64,000 bases of DNA. Origin: Byssochlamys sp. IMV 00236. Lineage: Eukaryota > Ascomycota > Eurotiomycetes > Eurotiales > Thermoascaceae. The notes beneath the pieces were generated by a model, which saw only the letters and a program-made list of their open reading frames with translations, ran no database searches and was not told where the DNA came from. Where the stretch lies: positions 27,775-91,774 of the forward strand of contig MSJH02000712.1 in NCBI GenBank assembly GCA_001931875.2. Reading direction: 5' to 3'. A program made the position numbers and the translations under genes. This document shows, piece by piece, positions 48,798 through 58,538 of this stretch (within the stretch, counting starts at the first letter, position 1; each line of letters starts with the position of its first letter).

Positions 48798-49487
48798 ATG
48801 GCGCTTGCAGCAAAAGCTGCTGGACCTATCTATTTCGGTCCTTTCGTGGTCACATCGCAGGTAAGTAGGTACTTAAGGGCACCGCACGCTTGCAGGCCGC
48901 CGCTGTCTTCGGCAAACAATCACCGCATCTACGATACTTACAGCAGCAACAAAGAAAATGACTGACGGGAATAGGTCTTCTACCTCACGCCCCTCACCTA
49001 CGCCCTTGTGAACCTCAAACCTATCCTCCCCGGCCATGTGCTCGTCTCCCCGCGTCGTCGTGTTCCCCGCGTCGCTGATCTCACTCCGGATGAAGCGACG
49101 GATCTCTTCTTGACCGTCCGCCGTGTCGGACGTATGGTCGAACGTGTCTACTCGGCGTCGAGTTTAAATATTGCCATTCAGGACGGCGTGGATGCCGGGC
49201 AAAGTGTGCCTCACGTCCACACGCATATCATCCCGCGACGACGATCGGATTTGGATCATAAAGGGGGCACAGACGCAGTGTATCAGCTGATGAATGGGGA
49301 GGAAGGGGATATCGGCCGATTTCAATGGCAAATGATGGAGGAGATGGCGCGCCAAGAGGGCGAGCAAGGAAGGAGAACTGGGTTTCCAGCGGTGGATAAC
49401 GATGCTAGGAAACCACGCAGCATGGAGGAGATGGAGGCCGAGGCGGCGATGTTGGCCAAAGAGATGGAGAAGGAGCCGCTGGATTAA
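48798..49487 (+). CDS. HIT-family dinucleoside triphosphate hydrolase (FHIT/Hnt2-like)
   Basis: Cleaves diadenosine polyphosphates such as Ap3A. Two exons, join(48798..48860,48975..49487), give 191 aa; the 114-nt intron starts GTAAGT and ends AATAG, phase 0. The N-terminus IYFGPFVVTSQVFYLTP spans the splice and matches the FHIT family. The catalytic histidine triad is HVHTHIIPR near residue 115, preceded by LNIAIQDGVDAGQSVPH (Gln of the family). The C-terminal third is a charged insertion/extension seen in fungal members. Yeast counterpart: Hnt2. Cytosolic or nuclear. Confidence 0.92.
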
Positions 49488-49855
49488 AGACAAAGCTATA
49501 TAAACCAGATAAATATAGAGGATAGAAGTATACGCTACTAGAAAACGGACGGTGTTTCAGGTCTCCGGCTATTCAATTTAAGCAACTGACTGGAAACACG
49601 AAAAGTGAATTAATGTTATGTCTATTACATTCCATATGTTATACACATCAATCTTGGACACGAATCTCAAACCTCGTACTGGCTCCCAGAGAGCGGTCCA
49701 CACATGCTATCAAAAAGGAACCGACAATTCGAACGCCACTGTGCCATGTCCTTCTCCTGAGCGAGTCGTTCATAACAACCCATGTCTATCCGTCAAATCG
49801 TAATCGTATCATCGATACATAGTGGCCTGGCCTCGCCACTTTGGGTGCCAAAGAA
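49488..49855. other. Convergent 3' spacer
   Basis: About 370 bp between two convergent stop codons; presumably both 3' UTRs. No gene visible. Confidence 0.55.
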
Positions 49856-50600
49856 TCATGCGCTCACAGCATTAGTCGCTGCGGCCTTCTTCTGCCACAG
49901 GGCTTCACGTTCCTTAAGAACAGTAGCGGCCCATTCTTTCACTTCCGGAAGCTGGATACGCGCCGCCACATGGCAGAACTCGGACAAATCGATCTCGTGG
50001 GCCCTCTCGTATTCGACCATCTGCAGCAATAGCTCCATCTTGTCGACGTCATGGACAAACTGGGCTTCCAGCGTCTTGTTGTCCTCGTACTCCTGGAAAA
50101 CTTTACGAATCTCTCCCCCAGAAAGCCCACCGCCAGGGACACCACCAAGTAGATTATCGGCAATGTAGTCCATGACGACAGCCTCGCGCCGTGCCTTCTC
50201 GGCCTTGGGCACGTCGGTATCGACGGGAGTGATGTCGCCCACCAGCGACTCGGCCATATCGTGGACAAGAGCCATCTTGGTGCAATGAGGGACGTTCAAC
50301 CGAGCGGAGAGAGACGGCGGAGCAAGCAGAGTCATGATAGACATGCGATACATATGGTCAGAGATAGACTCGCCGTGGCTGATTCCGAAGCGGCGCCATC
50401 CCTCACGTTTGGTCGTCTTCAGGCGTTCGAGCAAGTGGAAAAATGGCACGGGAGAAGTCGAATTCTCTTCGGGAGGATGCGGCAAGGTCGACAGGACTGT
50501 GAATAGATCAGTATATGCGGTGTAGATATTTCATGACCTGAGAAGGGTTTTTACCCGACTGCGTTGTCCACACCGGATTGAGGGGCGTTTGCGAACCCAT
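49856..50600 (-). CDS. HD-domain phosphohydrolase (YfbR/HDDC2 family)
   Basis: Probable 5'-deoxynucleotidase. Two exons, complement(join(49856..50496,50555..50600)), give 228 aa; the 58-nt intron is phase 1 with TTCACAG acceptor, and exon 1 encodes MGSQTPLNPVWTTQS. HD-domain metal ligands are visible: His in ISDHMYRMS (about 73), the HD pair in ALVHDMAESLVGDI (about 102) and Asp in VHDVDKMELLLQMVEYE (about 170). The family in E. coli (YfbR) and yeast (YBR242W, YGL101W) dephosphorylates deoxynucleoside monophosphates. Divergent from the HAUS6-like gene, with 331 bp between start codons. Confidence 0.9.
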
Positions 50601-50931
50601 CTTTTTGGGTTGCTGATTGGAATTGAGCAGAGATAAAACGCCGGAGCTGTCGACTTGCCGCTCTCGACAAGAAGAAATAAGCACAAGAGAGAAGCGAAGA
50701 GAAGAGAAGAGAGAACAGAACGAAAGGAAGGGAGGGCCCGGGAAGATAATAAATGGAGGAGTCTCTTTGTCTCTCTGTTGTTTTGCCTTCTGATAGGCGC
50801 GCCAAACACTGCAAACACGTTACTTATCGTCAGTGTCGATCAACAGAGACATCGTCGCCAGGAGACAACCCAATATTAATCGCAACATGCTCTATCGCCG
50901 GTGCCATTGAGCATCAGAGACCAGTGCCGTC
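50601..50931. promoter_or_regulatory. Divergent promoter between HD-domain and HAUS6-like genes
   Basis: 331 bp separate two divergent start codons. The part at 50660-50760 is strongly purine-rich on the plus strand (GA-repeat like), a common fungal core-promoter feature when read as pyrimidine-rich from the minus-strand gene. Confidence 0.5.
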
Positions 50932-52867
50932 ATGCAGTCGTCTCGTCCACCAGGCAAGGCTAGAGGGATCGACTGGCCAACGCCCTCCAACTTGGCTGTT
51001 TTTGTCCGCAATCTCAAGCTACTTCAGTTGGATCAGTTGCCCGACTGGCCCGACATCAGCGTACGCTCGCTGTCGCCATCGCAGCAGAACCAGCGACAGC
51101 GAATCCGAGGAGTCGAATGGGGTCTATATCATCTTTTCGCCATATGGAACCCTAAGGAGACACACAGCGTAAGACTATGCACAGACTGTTAACTGGACCT
51201 CCCATACTGATGCTTGTCAGAAACTCCGACCTTTCTTTCCGCCTCTGGAGCCACTGCAGTCTTTGAATCTGAGAGCGGCGCTGTTTCGCGCCCTATCAGA
51301 CGTGAAGAAAAATGGCGATCTTGGGAGGGAGGCCATCTTACGAAAGACTATGTTGGACGATTGCAAGGGTGAGAAGTTCGAGGAAATTCTCGCCGTATTC
51401 TCTACCGCAGTCCTTCGCAAAGTCCTCGCTGCGAGAGCAGACCTGATTGCGAACCCCGTCATGAGACTGGCTACGGCAAAAGCAATCGTGCCAGATGATT
51501 ATCAAACGATGGTTCCCTTAATTCTTGCTCATCAGTGGTCCTTGAGTACTATGTCAGAGAGCCAGACCCGGCTGCAGACTAATTATGAGAGGTTTACCAA
51601 TCTGCTAAAAGCAAAACGGGATGAACTGGTGCAGCGGTCCGGGGAGAAGCCGAAGCCCCGGCGGAAACAAGGCGCAAATTACGCAGATCTGGCCAGGGAA
51701 CTCAGGGAGAACTGGCTGGCTAACGAAGAATGGGCAGACGCACTATTAGATGGTGGTTCGCAGAGTAGCACTGACAGATTTCTAGAGCTCCCCTTCTCCG
51801 AGGCGTGGGCGCTGGCCAACAGAGGGACAGCAGACAATCAGATCCATGTCCCAGCTGGGGATCTTCTGGCTGATCTTGAATCCCGACTATCGCGACAGCA
51901 AGCTCGACTGAGAAAGTGGCGTGAATATCGAGATTCTATCCAGACGCCCGAGGATCAAGTGCGCATCGCAAGCAATGATTGTTCTAAAGAATCGCCCTTA
52001 GTATTCAGGGAACATCAAGCGTTGACTATTGCGAGTATCTCAAAGGCCATGCGACAGCCATCGGGCTCGACAACTCCGGGCACGGCCTGTCACTCCTTGC
52101 TCTCATCGCTCAATGACTCCCTAGCGAAGCTGAAGGGACGCGTAGATCTACCCAATCGCCCTGTGCCAAAGCGCATACCCACACCGGAGGAGGATTATAG
52201 CGACAGCGCTTCCACAATGCTATCTCCGATCTCTCTTGGAAACAATATCCCACTTCCGTCTCCCCGTATTTCAATCACATCAACTGAACGTGAACGCGGT
52301 TCAGCAGGGCCCGTAGAGGGTATCAACGATGCAGCTCCGATCGACAAGGAGCCTTCAGCTGCAAAGCACATATCTACCGATACAAATGTCGAAGACAATT
52401 CAGGAGCAGGTACCCCAGAGCCAGAGCCGGAATCTTACCCAGTGTCCGACATGAAACCCATCGCAGAAAACCATTCGAACATTACAACTCTTGTCGAACG
52501 AACACGAAAGTCGATGTCACTTCTTCCGCCACCTAATACCAGACCTCAGGCGGAACCTGCTCGTCGACCTCGTCCTTCTTATCCAGTAAATCAATTTGAA
52601 ACGCGCCGTAAGAAGTCTCGTTCTCCACCGCCGGAAATCTCGCGAGCTTCCACTCCTCGCGATGAACTGTTCGATGAAGACGCCGAATACTCCAGTGTCT
52701 TCAAGTCCCGGCCACGGATCGCTACCAGCCCAATCTTCTCGCCCATGGTGCACGTGCAACCCATTGATGATACTCTTGCAGATCATCCAGATGATGCATC
52801 TGATCTGAGCTACGGGGAGCTGGACATGCAGAGCTCTCCCCTAGCGGCGAGGACTCGGTATGCGTAG
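50932..52867 (+). CDS. HAUS augmin-like complex subunit 6 (N-terminal domain) protein
   Basis: Augmin recruits gamma-tubulin to existing microtubules to branch new ones in the spindle. Two exons, join(50932..51168,51221..52867), give 627 aa; the intron is 52 nt, phase 0. Residues 1 to about 230 resemble the HAUS6 N-terminal (calponin-homology-like) domain: NLAVFVRNLKLLQLDQLPDWP, GVEWGLYHLFAIWNP, DCKGEKFEEILAVFSTAVL, a helix typical of the family. Residues 230-350 are helical, likely coiled coil (LLADLESRLSRQQARLRKWR). The rest is Ser/Pro-rich and unstructured with several SP/TP sites. Augmin is absent from yeasts but present in Aspergillus, so the call is sensible. Assignment is by memory of the family pattern. 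Confidence 0.8.
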
Positions 52868-53176
52868 GAAGCGAGCATAGGAGCATCCTTTACTTTGCAT
52901 TTCTGTATAAAATGTCACTTACTGTACATAAATCACATATAATCTTCAGCGGTATCCAAAGTTATTGAGAAAATAGAGTCCCTTTAGTCGTGTAGAACTT
53001 CATATATCATGGATAGGTAGATAACCTCACGCAAGACACCATTGGCTGACTCCTTTTTCGTTCTTCCTGTGAATATAATACTCACTGTTTAACCTAGGCA
53101 AGCTCGAAGTCCTAATCCACACCTTGTCCCCATGGAAACACCTCACCCACAACGCTGTTAGATATGACTTATGTCT
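52868..53176. other. Convergent 3' spacer
   Basis: 309 bp between two convergent stop codons, AT-rich, presumably 3' UTRs. No gene visible. Confidence 0.5.
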
Positions 53177-54798
53177 TCATCTACCATCTTTCTCAAGGAA
53201 GCTCTCGAAGCTTCTCTGCCAGGGCTCTGCACTAGTTCCAAGACCTGTTCCAATCAATACAATCTTGCATTGAGCGGGAGTCTCTTTCTTCACATCCGCG
53301 TCTCGGATTTCAAAGACCTCTCTCACCGCTTGGATGATCTGGAATGATCCGTTGTCCAAAGCAAGAATTCCCTTGAGACGATGGATCTCGAAGTCATTGG
53401 AATGAGGAGCGGATCCCGTGGACTGTTCCGGAGATGGAAGGACATTGTCCCATAGGACCGATCGAAGCCAGGCGTCTACGACGGGGACTTTAGAAGGTGG
53501 GATCGGCGATGTAGTGATGGACATCGTGGAGATAGCCTGTATATTACCGCATTAGTAGTCATTGAACGGCTATACATAGACCATGGTGACTTACGGGATC
53601 AATATGTCCATGGCCCTTCTGGCCAAATTCGAAGTCGACATTTGCCAGATTATCGTACGCATGCAGATCCAGTACCACCCCCTCAATCTGCGGCGTTCTG
53701 CTGTGGTCGGTAACGTGAATCTTAGCAGCACTGTTGATGGCAGTAATTCGATCCCGGACCCTTTCAAGCTCATCTGGGGTTACAAGATCTGCTTTGTTCA
53801 AAACGATCACATCCGCATGTGAGATCTGCAGATGGGCCATGCTAAGAACAGGCCCGCTGTGAGCATGAGTATCGTTTGGCTCATGGGCTGATACCATCTC
53901 TTCCGGAGCTGGAGCGTCGAGAAGACGTAATATGTTCTTGGAATCGACTAGGGTCACAATACCGTCTAGGTATATAGAACTACCAAGGTTATCGTCTACC
54001 CAGAACAGCGGAGCAATATTGCCTGGATCAGCTAGTCCTGTGGTCTCGAGCAGGATGTAGTCAAATGTGCCGCGCCGTTCCATCAGCGATTCTATTGCCA
54101 TAACACCGGAGTCTCTGTTGAAACGTTAGCCCGAGGTGAAACCCTCAGAGGACAAAAAGTCATGACCCTCAACAGGCAAGGGAATGGAGGTGGGATCATC
54201 TACTTGACTGAGCAACAAATACAGCCGTTTCCCACATCCAACCATTCAGTGACTTCCTTACCACCTTCATTAACTGTTAATGGCTTCTCTATGTCGCTTG
54301 CTGGAGGTCCAAGTAGCCCGGTTAGCGCAAGTGTAATAAAAGGCCCAAGAGCCGAGAAGCCGAATGTCTATCATGGATTACAATATGCGATGCGGGAACG
54401 ACATACAGTCTCCAAATTCTAAATAACATAAGTTAATGATGCCAGGACCTTGTTTTAAAAGAAGGAAAACGCACCATTCATAATGACGGCAATCTTCTTG
54501 CCATGCTTCTCTTTCAAGATATAGTTCAGCAGAGTTGTCTTGCCCGCGCCCAAGTAGCCTACGCAGTCATGGTCAGTGAATTCATTCGACAGCCGCACAT
54601 GATGACGGCCATAAGTGTTCATATAGTGCCAACAGCTGCGGGGTTCTGTCTCATACCAGTGACCAGCGTAATCGGAACGCGATTGAACCCTGGATGCTCG
54701 TCCAAAGTCGACTGCGAGTCGGGCTTTCCCGAGTCAGGAAGAGCAGCGACGTCGACCAGTTCTGGTGGGCTGTCATCATCCTCGATGACTGGATCCAT
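53177..54798 (-). CDS. COG0523 GTPase / zinc chaperone (CobW-like, ZNG1 type)
   Basis: G3E-family metallochaperone GTPase; the eukaryotic ZNG1 type is thought to deliver zinc to client enzymes. Six exons, complement(join(53177..53536,53595..54114,54204..54300,54407..54418,54475..54558,54657..54798)), give 404 aa, all phases closing. Exon 3 is a 12-nt microexon encoding EFGD-S. Walker A is GYLGAGKTT (about residue 49); the metal motif GNGCICC (CxCC) follows; switch region [14 protein letters not shown] is the guanine-specificity motif. A His-rich tract [11 protein letters not shown] and HGHID precede the C-terminal CobW_C domain ([12 protein letters not shown]). The acidic N-terminus ([14 protein letters not shown]) resembles the docking tail of fungal ZNG1. 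Divergent from the phocein gene, with 149 bp between the start codons. Confidence 0.9.
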
Positions 54799-54947
54799 CC
54801 TGACACGTTCTGTTTACAAGAAAACTAGGACTTCAGTGAATGCAGACAGTTGCTAGTCGGAGTGTTCCTTTTACTTATCCTCTTGGAGCCGGCTTACTAC
54901 TGTATATGACGTTTGCCCCAAGCGGCGGCGTGTTAGGGCTTAGGGCT
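54799..54947. promoter_or_regulatory. Compact bidirectional promoter
   Basis: Only 149 bp separate the COG0523 start (54798, -) from the preferred phocein start (54948, +), so both 5' UTRs and promoters overlap here. Confidence 0.5.
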
Positions 54948-56597
54948 ATGGCGGACTGGGGTCTCTACGACGCGCCGGAGGATGATGACTTCGACGTGGA
55001 CGGTCCCGATCTCGACTTCGACGTCGACTTTCCTCGCGATCACCGCGCTCTTTTCCCCGATCTCAAGGCCGTGGCTGTCTCCGTCATGGCTGCTGCGGGA
55101 GTCTCTCCTTCGAGCTCTCCCCGACTCCCCAGTCCTCCGCCGTTCACGGAGGTCCAGATCGGCCCCAAGTCTCCTACGGTTGGAGAGCCATTCGGCAATG
55201 CTGGGGAGAAACTGCTGGGTGCTACGCAACAGGCAGATGATGCGTCGATGCGGAGGATTCGTCCGGGTACAAAGGCTGCTGATATGGCATCAGGACCGCC
55301 ATTGATCCCGTTATCGCAGGTTTGTTTTGGCCACGACATACAGATTGAAACGATAACGCTAACTCCGGACGTATCACATCAGCTCGATTCACCGTTCCAG
55401 TTGCAGGAGCACTTGAAGGCGCTCTATCACAGTTGTACCAAACCGGATAGCTCACGAACGGTTGTTCCGATAACCCGCGACGTCGCTATGTATCTCGCTG
55501 AACCACCAGAGGGCGTTGAGCGATCCCTCTGGCTCTACGAACTATGCCGCTTCCTTACCATGAAAGTGAATAACCTCATTATCGCATTCTTCGCCGAAGA
55601 CCCTCCGTGTTCATCTCAGACGTGTGCTGAGATGCGCGCCTCTGAGTGGCAGTACCTCTGCGCCGTCCATGATCCGCCCAAGTCCTGCTGCGCCATCGAC
55701 TACTGCTGCCACACACTCGATTGGGCAACTAACATCCTCACATCTCCGAAGTACTTTCCAAGCCGCTTAACGTTGGGTTCAGAGTCCGCTGGTGGACCTC
55801 AAGCAAGTATGAGACACCTGACGAACATCTTTCGTCGTTTGTATCGTATCTTCGCGCATGCTTGGTTCCAGCACCGGGATGTGTTTTGGCAAGTCGAAGG
55901 GCACGACGGTCTCTATGTCTTCTTCAAGACTGTCTGCGACGTATATCACCTTATCCCGGAAGATAATTATACTGTCCCCCCGGAAGCTGAAGGGCCGGAT
56001 GCGTACCCTAAACCGGCGGTTAAAGAAGATAGAGATGACTCGCGCCGGTTGACGATCCTACGCAAGGACAGTGATGACCCCCCTCAGTACACAGAGCTTG
56101 AACCATCCTCGATCAGCACAGGTGCCACCACACGGCGTCACAAGCACAACCCGTCGACTGGCTCCGCCGTCACAACGATCGCGGAGGATAGTGAGGACAC
56201 GGAAGATTTGCCACATGCTGAGGACACCGAAAAGGAGCCATCAGTTGCAGATAATCGTCCAGAGTCTGCTCCAGAACCAGCAGAAAAACCGGCGCAGGAG
56301 GATTCTACCGATGCTACCCCCGATAAGTCGACAACAAGAGAGGAAACAGAAACAGAAACATCCGCACTTGGAGAACCAGCACCTGATCCAGAGGAACGAG
56401 AAACAATAGACCTTCCAGACCCTGAAGCCGAATCAGAGGGACCATCGAAAGCCGAGAATAGCGAAACTGAAACCGAAACCGAGATCTCAACTCCAGTCGC
56501 GGATAACAACGACAAAAATCCTGCAGCTGAACTTGAGGCAGAAAGTGAGACGAAATCTGATACGGATCATGCCTCAGAACCTCAGACAGAGTCATAA
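54948..56597 (+). CDS. Phocein / MOB-family protein (STRIPAK subunit)
   Basis: MOB-family adaptor most like phocein (MOB4; MOB3 in Sordaria), a STRIPAK complex subunit acting in fungal cell fusion and development. I propose join(54948..55319,55383..56597), 528 aa. The excised 63 nt keep the frame open but start GTTTGT, contain GCTAAC and end CATCAG; removal joins PLSQ to LDSPFQLQEHLKALYH, the family sequence. The MOB domain covers about residues 125-330: zinc-site segment CAEMRASEWQYLCAVHD, KSCCAIDYCCHTLD, YFPSR, LYRIFAHAWFQHRDVFW. The C-terminal 200 residues are Glu/Thr/Pro-rich and disordered. The frame is open back to an ATG at 54840, but those residues look non-conserved and I prefer MADWGLYD at 54948. 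Confidence 0.85.
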   Translation: MADWGLYDAPEDDDFDVDGPDLDFDVDFPRDHRALFPDLKAVAVSVMAAAGVSPSSSPRLPSPPPFTEVQIGPKSPTVGEPFGNAGEKLLGATQQADDASMRRIRPGTKAADMASGPPLIPLSQVCFGHDIQIETITLTPDVSHQLDSPFQLQEHLKALYHSCTKPDSSRTVVPITRDVAMYLAEPPEGVERSLWLYELCRFLTMKVNNLIIAFFAEDPPCSSQTCAEMRASEWQYLCAVHDPPKSCCAIDYCCHTLDWATNILTSPKYFPSRLTLGSESAGGPQASMRHLTNIFRRLYRIFAHAWFQHRDVFWQVEGHDGLYVFFKTVCDVYHLIPEDNYTVPPEAEGPDAYPKPAVKEDRDDSRRLTILRKDSDDPPQYTELEPSSISTGATTRRHKHNPSTGSAVTTIAEDSEDTEDLPHAEDTEKEPSVADNRPESAPEPAEKPAQEDSTDATPDKSTTREETETETSALGEPAPDPEERETIDLPDPEAESEGPSKAENSETETETEISTPVADNNDKNPAAELEAESETKSDTDHASEPQTES

Positions 56598-58538
56598 CAG
56601 GACAAACAAAAGCAACGAGTACTACACGGGAAAGATATATTGCTTTCCTCCTTTGTCGCCTGGATGATATCTTTCACGTTGTACGGATCTTTCTCCCCTA
56701 GCCTTTTTGTAATACCCTTCTTCACTGGAGAAAGTTCAAATACCTTGTCTATCTTCTCATCTTGTATTCTTCAACATACTCGGGTTTCTATGCATGGTAC
56801 GGCATGGCATGGCATCTTTGATTCAGGATCAGCACAATCTGCAAAAAAAAAGGAAGGACCGTGCGGCTTCGCCTTGAGAACTTATTCGTATTCGCTTTTT
56901 GTCACTTTAGGGCAGAAAGCCAAGGCTATTTATTGCGCCCGCAAAGGGAATGGATGAAAGGCGTTTGAATTTCTGTATTATTATTATTACCACTTATATC
57001 TCTTAAACTGGGAATCGGAAATTTATTGGAATCGAAATCAGAAAACGAATAACTTATGTGCTATAAAATAGCTATTTTTTATCTCTACGTCCTTCATCTT
57101 GATCTATATATCTGGAATCTGGATAGACCGGACTTCGGAAGGGACCTCGTGTTTCTAAACCTAGAGTTTGGGTATATATAATCTTGCACCTGAAGACAAC
57201 CATCAGACTGAGACAAGAGATACGGGAAAGTTGTGGGCGCTCACGGCTTCAAAGGAGGCGAGCTGCAAAAGGCCACTACTGCCTTATATAAAGGGTATGA
57301 AATAAACAACGTGAAGCCACCCAATTCCACCAATATAGGATCAAACCAGAACACGTCGCAATTGGGAAATTCTCAGGAATAGGATAGAGTCTTAAATGAC
57401 ATTATAATACTTTTGCTTCCGTGGTCTTAGATTCCCACAAAAGTACTAGATCTCATGATGTGTCATTGGTATATCGTATCATACATATATAAATCGACCA
57501 GAAAACCAACATATCCAAACTATGCATCATTCATATCGTGAGAGAAAAGAAAAAGGTTAGAAAATAAATAGCAACAGAGAAGAAGAGAAAGAAAAAGCAC
57601 CCAAAACTACCCAAGGCAATATGTCCCAAAAAATATCTTAACGTAGACAAAGAGATAAGAAAGGAAAAGAAGAGAAACGGCGAAGAACAGAAACAAAATT
57701 CGTAATCGTAATGGTTTTGCCGTTTGGATTCGGCTATGCTTGCGCGTCGCTTTTCTTGAGTTGTTTTTGGTCTTGTTTTGGTGTTCGTAAGCAATGCATG
57801 CGACTGTCTTCGTGAAGGAGGCGTGTCTTGTCAGTTGTTGACAGCATCGAAACGGAGAGCAGGCGGTTGGTGGGTCAAATCGGATAATCAAGGCTATAAG
57901 GTTAATACAGGTCGGGTGAAAGCAGAAGCTTTACGGCTGATATACGTCGTGTACAATACGAACGCGTATCAAAAGCCACTCGCGAAGTTTAACGGGAGCC
58001 ATAGATGAGCAGTGTGGTGCTTCTCCTGTTTCGACTCAACTGTCTAACATCGCGAACAAACGTAGGCAAAGCAAAATGCAAATATAGACAATTCGATAAT
58101 GCATGCCATTAAGATGAGCCAACAGTAAAAAGACGTGTATAGTCCTGGTTGTGTACGGACTATAGAGGAACTGCTACCGGATCGCCCGTCCATGCATAGC
58201 CCCGTAGAGAAGAGAACCTTAAATCAAGCACCCGGACTCCTTCCCTGCCTGTCTGGCTAATCAAATGGTGTCGCAGAATATCAGATTCGTTGCCGGAATA
58301 TGAATTTATAACAAAAAATCGTGTACTTCCGGTATGTAGCTGAAAAGAGTCATCAATGGGTATCAAACGGCGTTGGTATGTCGTAATCGGATATGGAGAC
58401 GAAGTCGCAATTAGACTCGTGCCAGGTTCTTCATTTCACAATCGCATGATATAGTCGGTCAACCGGCTGTTAGGATCAACCAAGCAATGTAGCCCCAGGC
58501 TTAATACTTTCACCGTGCACAATCGACTCAAAAGCATG
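56598..58538. other. Long convergent intergenic region
   Basis: About 1.9 kb between the phocein and kinase stop codons. AT-rich, with purine runs near 57540-57680 and short homopolymers. No open frame resembles a known protein, and I saw no tRNA-like structure. Long 3' UTRs or an unannotated non-coding transcript are possible. Confidence 0.5.

Noticed and set aside
54840..54947. 36-residue N-terminal extension of the phocein protein
   Set aside because: It begins only 42 bp from the divergent start codon and shows no conserved character; the ATG at 54948 is preferred, though the extension cannot be excluded.
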